Counted from the first letter of the stretch, positions 17,622 through 26,877 are shown. The stretch is 64,000 nt of DNA from JAHEEL01 sp963715255 (GCA_963715255.1 CAVQRN010000002.1:310001-374000), one strand, 5' to 3'. Program-made: numbers and translations. The notes: generated from the sequence alone by a model not told the origin.

Positions 17622-18407
17622 ATGATGCAGGAAGCAGCTTTCTTCGACCTCGATAAGACGGTCATAGCGAAGTCGTCGACGCTCGCGTTCGGCAAACCCC
17701 TCTACAAAGCCGGCTTCCTCGGCAAGAAGGCGCTCGCTCGGATGGGTCTCGCTCAGGCCTTCTACATGCTGTTCGGCGCCGATGAGGAACAGCTCGAACG
17801 GGCCCGCGACGAACTGCTCCACCTCACCGCCGGTTGGAAGCGCGACGAGTTCGAGCAACTCGTTCGGGAGACATTGACCGAGGTCGCCGAACCGCTCGTC
17901 TACGCGGAGGCTCTCTTCCTCATCGACGAGCACATCCGCCATGGCAGGCGAGTCATCATCATCTCCGCCAGCCCGGAGGAGATCGTCCGCCCGATTGCAG
18001 AGCACATCGGCGTTTGGGAGGTCATCGCCACGAAGATCAAGACCGACGCCCAAGGGCGGTTTCTTCCCGAGATCGAGGTCTACGCCATGGGACCCGGCAA
18101 GGCAGAGGCAATGAAGGAGGTCGCCCAAAGGAAGGGTATCGACCTCTCCGGGTCCTACTCATACTCCGACTCCATCACCGATCTACCGATGCTCGAAGTG
18201 GTCGGACATCCGGTCGCCGTGAACCCCGAGAAGGAGTTGCGGGCAATCGCTGAGAAGCGCGGCTGGCCGATTCTCGAGTTCCAACGACCGGTGAGTTTGG
18301 GCCCGACGATCCCGAGGCCTTCTCCGTTCACCGGCGCCGCAGTCGCTTTGTCGGCGGCCGCCCTTGCGGCTGCTGTTGTGCTGATGAAGCGCCGGGTCCG
18401 TTCCTAG
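17622..18407 (+). CDS. HAD-IB phosphatase (SerB-like) with C-terminal membrane anchor
   Basis: 261 residues. HAD motif I is FFDLDKTVIAKSS (nucleophile Asp), motif II IISASPEE, and motif III SYSDSITDLPML. The cap is helical as in subfamily IB (phosphoserine phosphatase-like). The last 30 residues form one hydrophobic helix and a basic end (AAVVLMKRRVRS), so it is membrane-tethered. Rv3661, next to the Tad genes of M. tuberculosis, is the same type in the same place. The ATG lies 5 bases after TACAAT (17611-17616), which implies leaderless translation. Substrate unknown; phosphoserine is only one possibility. Confidence 0.85.
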   Translation: MMQEAAFFDLDKTVIAKSSTLAFGKPLYKAGFLGKKALARMGLAQAFYMLFGADEEQLERARDELLHLTAGWKRDEFEQLVRETLTEVAEPLVYAEALFLIDEHIRHGRRVIIISASPEEIVRPIAEHIGVWEVIATKIKTDAQGRFLPEIEVYAMGPGKAEAMKEVAQRKGIDLSGSYSYSDSITDLPMLEVVGHPVAVNPEKELRAIAEKRGWPILEFQRPVSLGPTIPRPSPFTGAAVALSAAALAAAVVLMKRRVRS

Positions 18408-19879
18408 GAGTCGTCTGAGGCGTCGATGTCCGGAGGCACGGCACCCGGGATTCCGACCTCGGCGATCGCTTCGTGTTCGAGACGAATCTCGCCCGTGCCG
18501 TCGGAAGCGCCGACGGCCCTCGCTGCTTTGGTAGCAATGCCCTCGGTCCTGGCGGCTTCGATCTTCGCCGTCGTCAGCTTCGGTGCGGCATAGATGAAGA
18601 GCAGCACGTACGCCACTGCCGTCAGGAACCAGGGCATGCGGAGGGCGAGATCTCTCGAGCCACCGGCCAGCTCGATGCCAGAGACGAGCAAGCCGCCGAC
18701 GGCCAGACCGATCGGCATCATCCCCCAGGCGAAGAACCGGTAGACCGAGTTGACACGGCCGAGGAGGTGATCCGGGATGATCGTCTGGCGGAGCGATACG
18801 GTTATCACGTTCCAGAGAACTCCGAAGAACGATGAGATGGCGAAGGCCACGAACGCCACGATCCAGTTGCTGGTGAGACCGATGATGGCCGTGCTGGCGG
18901 CCATTGCTATGAACGTGGTGTAGAGCGACGCCCCGCTCCCGATGGCCTTCGAGATGCGTGGGGCGAGCACACTGCCGAGGACCCCGCCGATCGCCCCTGC
19001 GGCACCGAGGATCGCAAACACGAATGCGGTGACACCGAGAATCTCCTGGGCAAAGAGTACGAACGTGGCGAACACGACCGAAGCGAGGGCGTTGAGGAAG
19101 CCGAGGATGATGGCCATGGGGCGCAACAGCGGGTGTCGCCACAGCCATGTCACGCCTTCTTTGATCTCGCCCCACCAATCGACCTTCGCGCCGAGTTCCT
19201 TCCCGTCTCGATCCACCCGGAAGGTGCCTGCGACCAGGAGCAGGAGTCCGGCGGAGATCGCAAACGATCCGGCGTCGAAGAAGAATGGAAGCGCAAAGGC
19301 GATTCCGATGAACACACTGCCGAGGGGCGGGCCGATGAAGCTGTTCATGACCATCTCGGCGCCCCAGAGATTGCCGTTCGCTCGCTCGAGTCCTTCGGGT
19401 TCAACGATCGCCGGGAGAATCGTCTGAGCGGCGTTGTCGTAGAGCACCTCGGCCATGCCGAAGAGGAGTGCTGCTATGACGAGCGTCAGATACACGATCC
19501 AGTTCGTCGTCGCGTCCGTGCCGCCGGCAATCTCGTTGGGGTCCGGCAGCGTCGACGACTGACCGAACACCACGATTGCGACAACAGCCGTGATGATCGT
19601 TCGGAGGACATTCATCCAGAGCATCAATTTGCGGCGGTCGACCCGGTCGGTGATGACACCCGCCGGTAGCGTGAAGAGCAGCCACGGGAGGCGTTGGACG
19701 ACGGCGATGAGAGCGATCAGCACAGCGTTGCGCGTGATCGCCGAGGCGAGCCAGGGGTAGGCGATCATGGCGACGCCGTCGCCCAGGTTTGAGACGACCG
19801 ACGACGACCACAGTTTCCAGTAGTTCGCACCCAGGCGGACCCTGGGCTTCTTCTCCTTCTTCGCAGCTACGTCGGTCAT
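18404..19879 (-). CDS. MFS efflux transporter
   Basis: A 491-residue, 12-helix major facilitator. Loop 2-3 carries PAGVITDRVDRRKLM (the MFS motif A region) and the fold resembles the EntS/macrolide-exporter group. The cytoplasmic tail of about 70 residues is acidic. The start overlaps the stop of the ArsR-family gene by 4 bases (ATGA), so the regulator probably controls this pump. It converges on the HAD gene, with the two stops overlapping by 4 bases. Confidence 0.85.
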   Translation of the reverse strand: MTDVAAKKEKKPRVRLGANYWKLWSSSVVSNLGDGVAMIAYPWLASAITRNAVLIALIAVVQRLPWLLFTLPAGVITDRVDRRKLMLWMNVLRTIITAVVAIVVFGQSSTLPDPNEIAGGTDATTNWIVYLTLVIAALLFGMAEVLYDNAAQTILPAIVEPEGLERANGNLWGAEMVMNSFIGPPLGSVFIGIAFALPFFFDAGSFAISAGLLLLVAGTFRVDRDGKELGAKVDWWGEIKEGVTWLWRHPLLRPMAIILGFLNALASVVFATFVLFAQEILGVTAFVFAILGAAGAIGGVLGSVLAPRISKAIGSGASLYTTFIAMAASTAIIGLTSNWIVAFVAFAISSFFGVLWNVITVSLRQTIIPDHLLGRVNSVYRFFAWGMMPIGLAVGGLLVSGIELAGGSRDLALRMPWFLTAVAYVLLFIYAAPKLTTAKIEAARTEGIATKAARAVGASDGTGEIRLEHEAIAEVGIPGAVPPDIDASDDS

Positions 19880-20472
19880 TCGTCGCCGTCAGATCCGAGC
19901 GTCGGAAGATCGGTCGGGTAGACACCTGCAAGCATGCCGTATACCCGCTCGCCGTGCCTCGGTTCAGCCGCGAACTCTGCCGCGAGCTTGGCGAGTCGGG
20001 ATGCGTACTCAACGGCTCGCGACTCGGGGATCCGCGCTCGCCGTGTGGTGAACATCGGCAGCGGTTCCCCTTTGACGACTCGCACATCGCGAAGAGCGTC
20101 GTGCACCATGAAGAGCGGATCGCTCATCTCCCCCGGCCCCACCATGATGATCGTTCGGCCGACGCGCCCGTAGTACTTTTCGGTCATCGCCCTGACCTGC
20201 CGGGTGCGCACGATATGGATGAGCCCGCACTTCTCGAGAACCTTCAGGTGATAGCCGACCGTACCTTTCGGCTTGCCGAGCGCCTCGGCGAGATGGCTCG
20301 TCGTGGCGGCCCGCTCGAGGAGGAGATCGAGGATCGCGAGTCGAGTGGTGTCGGCGAGAGCCTTGAACGCCGCCGGCGTGTCGGCGACCACTTCTTCATC
20401 GATCTCGTAGTCGAGTCCCCCGTGATCAGCCGTCGGACTCTCGGTCGGGTCGGTCTGCGCTTTGGTCGACAT
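19876..20472 (-). CDS. ArsR-like winged-helix transcriptional regulator
   Basis: 198 residues. An N-terminal winged helix, TPAAFKALADTTRLAILDLL followed by TTSHLAEALGKPKGTVGYHLKVL and the wing, is typical of ArsR/HTH_20 regulators. No metal-binding Cys pair is seen in the DNA-binding helix; the C-terminal half is unrecognised and may bind the ligand. It is coupled to the MFS exporter. The start at 20472 is 7 bases after a near-perfect promoter, so the mRNA is probably leaderless. Confidence 0.85.
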   Translation of the reverse strand: MSTKAQTDPTESPTADHGGLDYEIDEEVVADTPAAFKALADTTRLAILDLLLERAATTSHLAEALGKPKGTVGYHLKVLEKCGLIHIVRTRQVRAMTEKYYGRVGRTIIMVGPGEMSDPLFMVHDALRDVRVVKGEPLPMFTTRRARIPESRAVEYASRLAKLAAEFAAEPRHGERVYGMLAGVYPTDLPTLGSDGDE

Positions 20473-20971
20473 CTGTCGAATTGTCGGGGTTCTCCGTCCG
20501 TTTGTCAACCTCATTGCCAATCGCCCACACCACAACGAGGACGAGCGCCGCGAGACCGGCCGCAGTGCCGCCGAGGAGCCACCAATTCGGACCTGGTTCC
20601 TCGGGCGGCGTTTGCGTTGGACGGGACGGAGAGATCACGGCTGGGTCAACCCCCAGGTCCGTCAGCGTCGTCAGGTCGGAGATCTCGCTCTGGCCACCGC
20701 CGTCGATGGCTTCGAACGCGACCCGAACGTCTTCGCGACCCGAGAAGCGCAGGATGCCCACCCACCGTCCATTCCCCTGATCGACGAGCGCAACCGGGGG
20801 CAACTCTCCGGAAACGGCCACGACACGGGCCAGAACCGCCGACCGGCCCCCGTCGACTGCGACCGACACTTCGATCGTCATCCCAGAATCGATCTCGAGC
20901 GCCCGCGCCTCGGCTTCACCAAAGGGAGCCGCGAGCGTGACGGAGAGCAGAAGGACAAACAGAATCGGCAT
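20426..20971 (-). CDS. Secreted, C-terminally membrane-anchored protein, unknown function
   Basis: 181 residues. There is a signal peptide (MPILFVLLLSVTLAAPFGEA), a beta-rich extracytoplasmic domain, a Pro/Thr linker, one transmembrane helix (NWWLLGGTAAGLAALVLVVVWAIG) and a short acidic cytoplasmic tail. I recognise no domain. Its 3' end overlaps the start of the ArsR-family gene by 47 bases. The ATG lies 7 bases after TACGCT, another leaderless-type start, and it is divergent from leuC. Confidence 0.6.
   Translation of the reverse strand: MPILFVLLLSVTLAAPFGEAEARALEIDSGMTIEVSVAVDGGRSAVLARVVAVSGELPPVALVDQGNGRWVGILRFSGREDVRVAFEAIDGGGQSEISDLTTLTDLGVDPAVISPSRPTQTPPEEPGPNWWLLGGTAAGLAALVLVVVWAIGNEVDKRTENPDNSTDVDQSADRPDRESDG
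20480..20508 (-). promoter_or_regulatory. Promoter of the arsR-MFS operon
   Basis: On the minus strand TTGACA (20508-20503), a 17-base spacer and GACAAT (20485-20480). The regulator ATG begins 7 bases further, at the expected transcription start. The promoter lies inside the 3' end of the upstream secreted-protein gene. Confidence 0.7.
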
Positions 20972-21085
20972 CGACAAGAGCGTAGGACATCAGCATCCCA
21001 GCGGCCGGTATCGGACATACGTCTTCCCGCTGATATCGCAGCTCCACCGCGTGTCCGACGGACCACCCCTATGCTCGACCCTTCC

Positions 21086-22498
21086 ATGTCACCGGCACCG
21101 CCACGCACGCTCTTCGAGAAGATCTGGGACGATCACGTCGTCCAGTCCGATCCCGATGGCACCGACCTCCTCTTCGTGGACCTTCACCTCATCCACGAGG
21201 TGACCTCGCCCCAGGCCTTCGAGGCGTTGGAGATGTCCGGACGGATCGTGCGACGCCCCGATCTCACGCTCGCGACCATCGACCACGGTGTGCCGACCGC
21301 CGACCGGCACCTCGGCATCCTTGACCCGCTCTCGAAGAAGCAGATCGACACGCTGATCACCAACTGTGAGCGCAGCGGTATCACGCTGTTCGACATCAAT
21401 GACCCCCGGTCCGGCATCGTCCACGTCATCGGCCCCGAGCAGGGCCTCACCCAACCCGGTGCGACCATCGTCTGCGGTGACTCACACACGGCAACCCATG
21501 GAGCCTTCGGAGCCCTCGCATTCGGGATTGGTACTTCCGAAGTCGAGCACGTGCTTGCGACCCAGACACTGCCGCAGGGCAAACCCAGATCGATGTCGAT
21601 CACCGTCGACGGCGATCTGCCGCTGGGGGTGACACCGAAAGACGTGATTCTCGCCATCATCGCCCGGATCGGGTTCAACGGCGGCGGTGGACACGTCATC
21701 GAATATCGCGGATCAGTATTCGAGAACATGTCGATGGAAGGCCGGATGACCGTCTGCAACATGTCCATCGAGGCGGGCGCCCGCGCCGGCTTGATCGCCC
21801 CCGATGAGACGACCTTCGCCTATCTGAAGGGCCGCCCGTTCGCACCGACCGGCACCGCCTGGGATGAGGCCGTCGCGCACTGGCTCACCCTTTCTACCGA
21901 CCCCGGCGCATCGTTCGACACGGAGATCGTCATCGATGCCGCCGACCTCACCCCGTATGTCTCGTGGGGAACGAACCCATCACAGACGATTCCCGTCGGT
22001 GGGACCATCCCCGATCCAGATTCGTTCGATGATCCACTCGACCGCGACGCAGCGGAGCGCGCCCTCGTCTATATGGACCTCGAAGCCGGGACACCGATCA
22101 CCGATATCCACATCGACGTGGTGTTCCTCGGCTCATGCACGAACGGAAGGATCGAAGATCTGAGGGCCGCGGCCGGCGTCGTCGGAGGAAAGCACGTCGC
22201 GGACGGCGTGCGTGCGCTGGTCGTCCCTGGGTCCGGCTTGGTGAAGCTTCAGGCCGAGGAAGAGGGCCTCGACAAGATCTTCATGGAAGCGGGATTCGAA
22301 TGGCGCGATGCCGGATGTTCGATGTGTCTCGCCATGAACCCCGACGTTCTGCAGCCGGGAGAACGGTGCGCGTCGACGTCGAATCGCAACTTCGAAGGAC
22401 GGCAGGGTCGGGACGGCCGCACCCACCTCGTCAGCCCGGCCATGGCGGCGGCTGCTGCCGTTGAAGGCCGGTTTGTCGATATCCGGGAGTGGTCCTGA
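21086..22498 (+). CDS. leuC: 3-isopropylmalate dehydratase large subunit
   Basis: 470 residues; with LeuD it isomerises 2-isopropylmalate to 3-isopropylmalate in leucine synthesis. Iron-sulfur ligands are present: Cys in FLGSCTNGRIEDL and both in DAGCSMCLAMNPD. CGDSHTATHGAFGALAFGIG is the aconitase-family signature. I chose the ATG at 21086 (TLFEKIWDDHVV follows) to match LeuC proteins; the frame continues far upstream but that part is antisense to the neighbouring genes. TATGCT lies 10 bases before. Its stop overlaps the leuD ATG (TGATG). Confidence 0.95.
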   Translation: MSPAPPRTLFEKIWDDHVVQSDPDGTDLLFVDLHLIHEVTSPQAFEALEMSGRIVRRPDLTLATIDHGVPTADRHLGILDPLSKKQIDTLITNCERSGITLFDINDPRSGIVHVIGPEQGLTQPGATIVCGDSHTATHGAFGALAFGIGTSEVEHVLATQTLPQGKPRSMSITVDGDLPLGVTPKDVILAIIARIGFNGGGGHVIEYRGSVFENMSMEGRMTVCNMSIEAGARAGLIAPDETTFAYLKGRPFAPTGTAWDEAVAHWLTLSTDPGASFDTEIVIDAADLTPYVSWGTNPSQTIPVGGTIPDPDSFDDPLDRDAAERALVYMDLEAGTPITDIHIDVVFLGSCTNGRIEDLRAAAGVVGGKHVADGVRALVVPGSGLVKLQAEEEGLDKIFMEAGFEWRDAGCSMCLAMNPDVLQPGERCASTSNRNFEGRQGRDGRTHLVSPAMAAAAAVEGRFVDIREWS

Positions 22499-23098
22499 TG
22501 CAGCCGGTCACCGTCATCGCCGGGCAGATGGCCCCACTCCCCCGCGAACGTCGACACCGACCAGATCATCCCGAAGCAGTTCCTCAAGCGCGTCGAACGA
22601 TCCGGCTTCGGGCCCTTCCTCTTCTGGGATTGGGCACAGGACGCCGAGGGCGAATTGGACCCGGAGTTCGTGATCAATCGACCCGAGTACAACGATGCGC
22701 TGGTCCTGGTGTCCGGTCCGAATTTCGGATCCGGCTCATCGCGCGAGCACGCCCCCTGGGCGCTCGAGGACCGAGGGTTCCGTGCGATCATCGCCCCGTC
22801 ATTCGCCGACATCTTCCGGGGGAACTGTTACAACGTTGGGCTGCTCCCGATCGTGTTGACCGATGACGAATGCGCCCGACTGACTGAACTCGCAGAGGAT
22901 CCATCCAACGAAGTCACGATCGACCTCGCCGCCCAAACCGTGACCTCCGGCTACCTGCACGCCGTATTCGACATCGACCCCGGAGCCAAACACCGCCTCC
23001 TGAACGGCCTCGACCCAATCGCCCTGACGCTGGCACATGCCGAGGAGATCGAGACCTTCGAACGTTCCCGCCCAACCTGGAAACCGTCCCTTCGCTAG
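22498..23098 (+). CDS. leuD: 3-isopropylmalate dehydratase small subunit (frameshifted)
   Basis: The swivel-domain partner of LeuC. MQPVTVIAGQMAPLPR is in the frame of the ATG at 22498, but near 22545 it shifts and NVDTDQIIPKQFLKRVERSG, then GPNFGSGSSREHAPWAL (substrate-recognition loop), run in the next frame to the stop. Adding two bases at CGCG (giving R-A-N-V-D-T-D) restores about 200 residues, the usual LeuD length. All conserved parts are present, so an indel in the consensus is more likely than decay; a true mutation would make the cell a leucine auxotroph. Confidence 0.9.
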
Positions 23099-23140
23099 TC
23101 CCCAACAAGTAGTCGGGGTTGGTAGCCGGCAGCCGGCAGC

Positions 23141-23225
23141 TCCTCCTCCGCTCCTCCGCTCTACTCCGCTCCTCCGCTCCTCCGCTACTCCGCTCCTCCG
23201 CTACTCCGCTCCTCCGCTCCTCCGG
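23141..23225. repeat. CT-rich octamer repeat array (GCTCCTCC/GCTACTCC)
   Basis: About ten imperfect head-to-tail copies of an 8-base unit, GCTCCTCC or GCTACTCC, directly after leuD. C-rich and nearly purine-free on the plus strand, it resembles Rho-utilisation sequence. Similar arrays with related units follow the thioredoxin and secernin genes. Confidence 0.8.
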
Positions 23226-23280
23226 TCCCAAGTCTCATGTCTCGTGTCTTTCTGCTCTCTGCTTCCTACTCTCTGCCCCC

Positions 23281-23643
23281 ATGATCAGACCCACCCGACA
23301 AGAGCAGGCTCAAGCGATCTTGCAGCGCAAGGCAAGGAAGCTCGCGTCGCAGATCCTCGGGTACCGTGCGACCACGGTCACCGACTTCAACGAAGCATTC
23401 ACGCTCGAACGGGTCGACATCATCTCCGAAGTCCCCGACAGGGAGACGCTGCTTGCGCTCGGCCTCAACCGTGTCGGCCCGCGTGACGGCCTCTACATCC
23501 TCGAAGATCCCGACGGATTTCGCGTCTATGCCCAGGAGCGCGGCATCCCGGTACGAGAGCGAATGAACCTGTCGTTCGATCAAGCCCGAGATGCCGTCAT
23601 CGACGAACTCGTGCTGCTGAACGGCATCCCATTCAGCGTGTGA
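23281..23643 (+). CDS. Conserved-looking hypothetical protein (120 aa)
   Basis: 120 residues, soluble, no signal or helix. It begins MIRPTRQEQAQAILQRKARK (a charged amphipathic helix) and ends ELVLLNGIPFSV. I do not recognise a domain. Coding-like composition and lack of a long frame on the other strand support it. It converges with the MOSC gene; the 3' ends overlap by 11 bases. Confidence 0.55.
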   Translation: MIRPTRQEQAQAILQRKARKLASQILGYRATTVTDFNEAFTLERVDIISEVPDRETLLALGLNRVGPRDGLYILEDPDGFRVYAQERGIPVRERMNLSFDQARDAVIDELVLLNGIPFSV

Positions 23644-24202
23644 AGACCTCGTCACCGACCGAGATCTCGACGCCACGATCGATGTGGTCGACCGCCAGAA
23701 TGAACCCCCGGGTGCCCGTCGACAGGAATGCGAGATGCTCCGCGATCTCGTCGCGCTCCAGGACGGTTGAGCTCTCCAGAAGACGAGAGGTGAACCCGGG
23801 GCACGCTACTGCCGGCACCGGTGAGAGGAGTTCCATCACAGCTCCACTGTGTGTGCGGACCACCAATCCTTCGCCGATGTCGTCCGACGCGACGGCCGGA
23901 CCGTCGACGATGATGTTCTCCCCTGCGATCCCGATCGGCACGTCCCCGAAGCGTTCGGCCATTCGTTCGTAGTGACCGGTGAAGCCGATCGACAAGACCC
24001 GATGGCCTCCCCCCCGGACGTGGGGATGCGCCTCATGGTGGCTGTCGACAACCCAGCCCGTTCCGTCCCACCCGAGCATCCCTGACGCGTCAATCACGGC
24101 TCGTTGCACGACAACGAGCGGTGCCGGGTCGTAGGCACCGTCTCGCTTCAACGACTCGGCATGAACCTGAAGTCGGACGATCGGGCCGAGGGATTCGCTC
24201 AT
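23633..24202 (-). CDS. MOSC-domain protein, copy 1
   Basis: 189 residues with the MOSC (molybdenum cofactor sulfurase C-terminal) fold: LSIGFTGHYERMAERFGD, GIAGENIIVDGP and the conserved cysteine in PAVACPGFTS. Stand-alone MOSC proteins bind sulfur carried by a cysteine and act with molybdenum cofactor or, in the YiiM/YcbX group, reduce N-hydroxylated compounds. It is about half identical by eye to the next gene upstream, a tandem duplicate. It is the last gene of the hut-linked run. Confidence 0.75.
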   Translation of the reverse strand: MSESLGPIVRLQVHAESLKRDGAYDPAPLVVVQRAVIDASGMLGWDGTGWVVDSHHEAHPHVRGGGHRVLSIGFTGHYERMAERFGDVPIGIAGENIIVDGPAVASDDIGEGLVVRTHSGAVMELLSPVPAVACPGFTSRLLESSTVLERDEIAEHLAFLSTGTRGFILAVDHIDRGVEISVGDEVFTR

Positions 24203-24265
24203 CGTTGTGTTCTCCGGTTGGCGGACATGACGCTCACGCTACCCGGATCGGCGCGCCGTGCGCGC

Positions 24266-24835
24266 TCAGAGGACGCGGACCTCATCGCCGACCGTGATCT
24301 CCTCGTAGCGATCAGAAAGACGCACCGAGACGAGAAAACCGCGGGTTCCGTTCGAGAGGAAGGCCAGTTCACCGGTGATCTCATGGCGTTGGAGCACGTC
24401 GTCGCTGCCGACCAGGAACGAGGTGAAGGGGAGGCAGGGAGCGGCAGGACGAGGCCCCTCCAGCCCGATCTCGAAACCGTCCGGCCGCCGGATGAACAAT
24501 CCAGCGGCAATGTCGGACATTCGAACGGCGGGTCCGTCGACGATGATGTTCTCACCGGCGACCCCAAGAGTGACCGCGTCGAATCGTTCCGCCATCGCCT
24601 CGTAGTGACCCGTGAAGCCGATCGACAGCGCTCGATTCCCTCCGCCTCTCGCCGTCGGATGGGCGCGGTGATGGGCATCAACCATCCATCCGTTGTCATT
24701 CCTGATGACCATGCCCGCTTCGCCGATCAGCGCCTTGCTTGCGGTCACGAGATGGTCGGGTTGGTACCGGCCCGTGGCTTTCAGCGGCTCTGCCTGGATC
24801 TGAAGCCTGACGATCCTGCCGAGTGTTTCAGACAT
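24266..24835 (-). CDS. MOSC-domain protein, copy 2
   Basis: 189 residues, a paralogue of copy 1: SETLGRIVRLQIQAEPLK against SESLGPIVRLQVHAESLK at the N-terminus. The same GENIIVDGP core and a Cys (APCLPFTSF) at the expected place are present. The start at 24835 overlaps the end of the GDPD gene by 8 bases; the frame extends 17 codons more into that gene. The 63-base gap to copy 1 has no obvious structure. Confidence 0.75.
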   Translation of the reverse strand: MSETLGRIVRLQIQAEPLKATGRYQPDHLVTASKALIGEAGMVIRNDNGWMVDAHHRAHPTARGGGNRALSIGFTGHYEAMAERFDAVTLGVAGENIIVDGPAVRMSDIAAGLFIRRPDGFEIGLEGPRPAAPCLPFTSFLVGSDDVLQRHEITGELAFLSNGTRGFLVSVRLSDRYEEITVGDEVRVL

Positions 24836-25601
24836 CCAACACCTCATTGAGCAGATCCGGACGGTCGGTGACGATCCCGTCGACACCCATGTCGATGAGA
24901 CGCCGCATGTCGTCAGGTTCGTTCACGGTCCAGAGATGAATGTGGGCCCCGGCCCGGTGGACGGCATCGATGAGCTTGTCATCGATCGTGGTGCCGCGGT
25001 AGTCGAACGGGAGTTGGTACGCCTGAACCTTTCGATGAATGGTCCGTCCCGTGCGGGAGGCGACATACATCGACGCCGCCGCCGTTGGGCCCGCGGAGAG
25101 AGCAACCCGCCCCCGGGTGATGCGTCGGAACCGAGCGATGCGTCGGTCGATGAACGAGCCGATCAGTGTGCGATGCTCGGCATCGAATGCACGGATCACC
25201 TCGGCGACGGCCCACTCCTCGCCGGGATCCTTCAGGTCGATGTTGAGCCGGACGTCCGGCCATGTCCCGTAGAGTTCCTCGAGGGTCGAAATCCCGATTC
25301 CGGTGCCGCGCAGCGGGTAGTCGTTCTCCGGGTCGAACCGGTAGGCGGCATCTACGGCCTGGATCTCGACGAGCGTGCGTTCTGAGACCTTGCCCGTACC
25401 GCTCGTTGTTCGGTTCAGTTTCGCATCGTGAATGACGACGGGAACGTGGTCGCTCGTGAGCCGAACGTCGATCTCGAGATAGTGATAGCCGAGATCCTCC
25501 ACGGCCCCGGCGAAGGCGTACATCGTGTTCTCGGGCCACAGGACGCGGCTCCCGCGATGGGCGAAGCGAATCGGGTGTTCGACCGAGAAGAAGTCGCTCA
25601 A
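24828..25601 (-). CDS. Glycerophosphodiester phosphodiesterase
   Basis: 257 residues, a GDPD-family TIM barrel. FAHRGSRVLWPENTMYAF carries the catalytic HRG..PENT motif, LEIDVRLTSDHVPVVIHD the metal ligands and second histidine, and the C-terminal half has LWTVNEP and the GVDGIVTDRPDLL ending. Without a signal peptide it is cytoplasmic and would act on glycerophosphodiesters from lipid turnover. The TTG at 25601 overlaps the hutI stop (TTGA), so it is translated after HutI. Confidence 0.88.
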   Translation of the reverse strand: MSDFFSVEHPIRFAHRGSRVLWPENTMYAFAGAVEDLGYHYLEIDVRLTSDHVPVVIHDAKLNRTTSGTGKVSERTLVEIQAVDAAYRFDPENDYPLRGTGIGISTLEELYGTWPDVRLNIDLKDPGEEWAVAEVIRAFDAEHRTLIGSFIDRRIARFRRITRGRVALSAGPTAAASMYVASRTGRTIHRKVQAYQLPFDYRGTTIDDKLIDAVHRAGAHIHLWTVNEPDDMRRLIDMGVDGIVTDRPDLLNEVLDV

Positions 25602-26809
25602 AGGACCACCCCGCGCTTCACGACGGCGACGACGAGATCGGCGTCGGGCCGGTACGGGATGTGAAGGTGGGTCGGTGCGTCGAGGATGACGAGATCGGCG
25701 ACGGCGCCGGGGATCAGATGCCCCCGGTCGTCGAGATTGAGAGACCGTGCACTGCCCCTGGTTGCCGCCCACACCGCTTCGTCCGGCGTGAGCCCCATGT
25801 TGAGTGCAGCGAGGGCGACCACGAACGGCATCGACTCCACATAGGCCGTTCCTGGGTTGCAGTCGGTGCCGAGCGCCACAGAGACTCCGCTGTCCCAGAC
25901 GCGCCTGCCGTCTGGATACGGGAGCCTCATCGAGAACGAGACGGCTGGGAGCAAGACGGCCGAGGTGCCGGCATCCCTCATCGCCGCCAGATCCTCGTCG
26001 GTGGCGTGGTCGAGATGATCGGCGCTGGCGGCCGAAAGATCGGCAGCGAGAGTGGCTGCACCGACGCGACCCAGTTGGTCGGCGTGAATCCGGATGCCGA
26101 GGCCTTTGGTCTTCGCTGCCTCGAGGATGCGACGGGTCTCGGCGACAGTGAAAGCCGCTTGATCATTGAACACGTCGCAGAACCGAGCGAGTGGGGCACA
26201 AGCATCGAGCATCTCTCCACAGACGAGATCGACGTAGGCGTCGCGGTCTTCGCGGTACGCCGCCGGGACGACGTGCGCTCCGAGGAACGTGGGAATGACG
26301 TCGATCGGGAGCGACTCATCGAGACGACGGGCAACGCGGAGCATCTTCTCTTCCGTTGCGACGTCGAGGCCGTAACCCGACTTCACCTCGACGGTCGTCG
26401 TCCCGTTCGCCAACATCCGCCACACACGTTCCGCTGCCGCTTCATAGAGGTCGTCCTCAGACGTCGCCCGTGTGGCCTCGACCGTCGAGAGGATGCCGCC
26501 GCCCGCGGCCAGGATCTTCTCGTATGACTCGCCGCGGAGTCGCCGGGCGAATTCGTCACTGCGATCTCCTGCGAACACGAGATGCGTGTGCGGGTCGACG
26601 AATCCCGGGAGCACCGCGCCCCCTCCGGCGTCGAGTCGCGGAAGATTCCTGTAGTCGGCGGGGGTGTCAACTTCGGGTCCAACCCACGAAACGAGCCCGT
26701 CGACAACGGCCACGGCAGCATCGGTCGCGAGCCCAAGCAACCCGCCGAGTGCGGGGTCATTGGTGGCAAGCGACCCAATGTTGAACACGAGCAACGAGTT
26801 CAAGAGCAC
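25598..26809 (-). CDS. hutI: Imidazolonepropionase
   Basis: 403 residues, an amidohydrolase that opens 4-imidazolone-5-propionate in histidine degradation. Metal and substrate motifs: FVDPHTHLVFAGDRSDEF, VEVKSGYGLD, GAHVVPAAYREDRDAY, ADQLGRVG and the GTDCNPGTAY loop. The start is a GTG (26809). It is third in the hut cluster, 150 bases after hutU; the gap contains a CT-rich low-complexity tract. Confidence 0.95.
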   Translation of the reverse strand: MLLNSLLVFNIGSLATNDPALGGLLGLATDAAVAVVDGLVSWVGPEVDTPADYRNLPRLDAGGGAVLPGFVDPHTHLVFAGDRSDEFARRLRGESYEKILAAGGGILSTVEATRATSEDDLYEAAAERVWRMLANGTTTVEVKSGYGLDVATEEKMLRVARRLDESLPIDVIPTFLGAHVVPAAYREDRDAYVDLVCGEMLDACAPLARFCDVFNDQAAFTVAETRRILEAAKTKGLGIRIHADQLGRVGAATLAADLSAASADHLDHATDEDLAAMRDAGTSAVLLPAVSFSMRLPYPDGRRVWDSGVSVALGTDCNPGTAYVESMPFVVALAALNMGLTPDEAVWAATRGSARSLNLDDRGHLIPGAVADLVILDAPTHLHIPYRPDADLVVAVVKRGVVL

Positions 26810-26877
26810 CCCCGTATCTTCCCTCCACTCAGAAGAGAGTGGTAGCGCCGCCGGGCGCTGACGAGCGGGTTCAGACC

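Noticed and set aside
20462..21085. Long N-terminal extension of leuC
   Set aside because: It is antisense to the secreted-protein gene and to the arsR start; LeuC homology begins at 21086 or just after.
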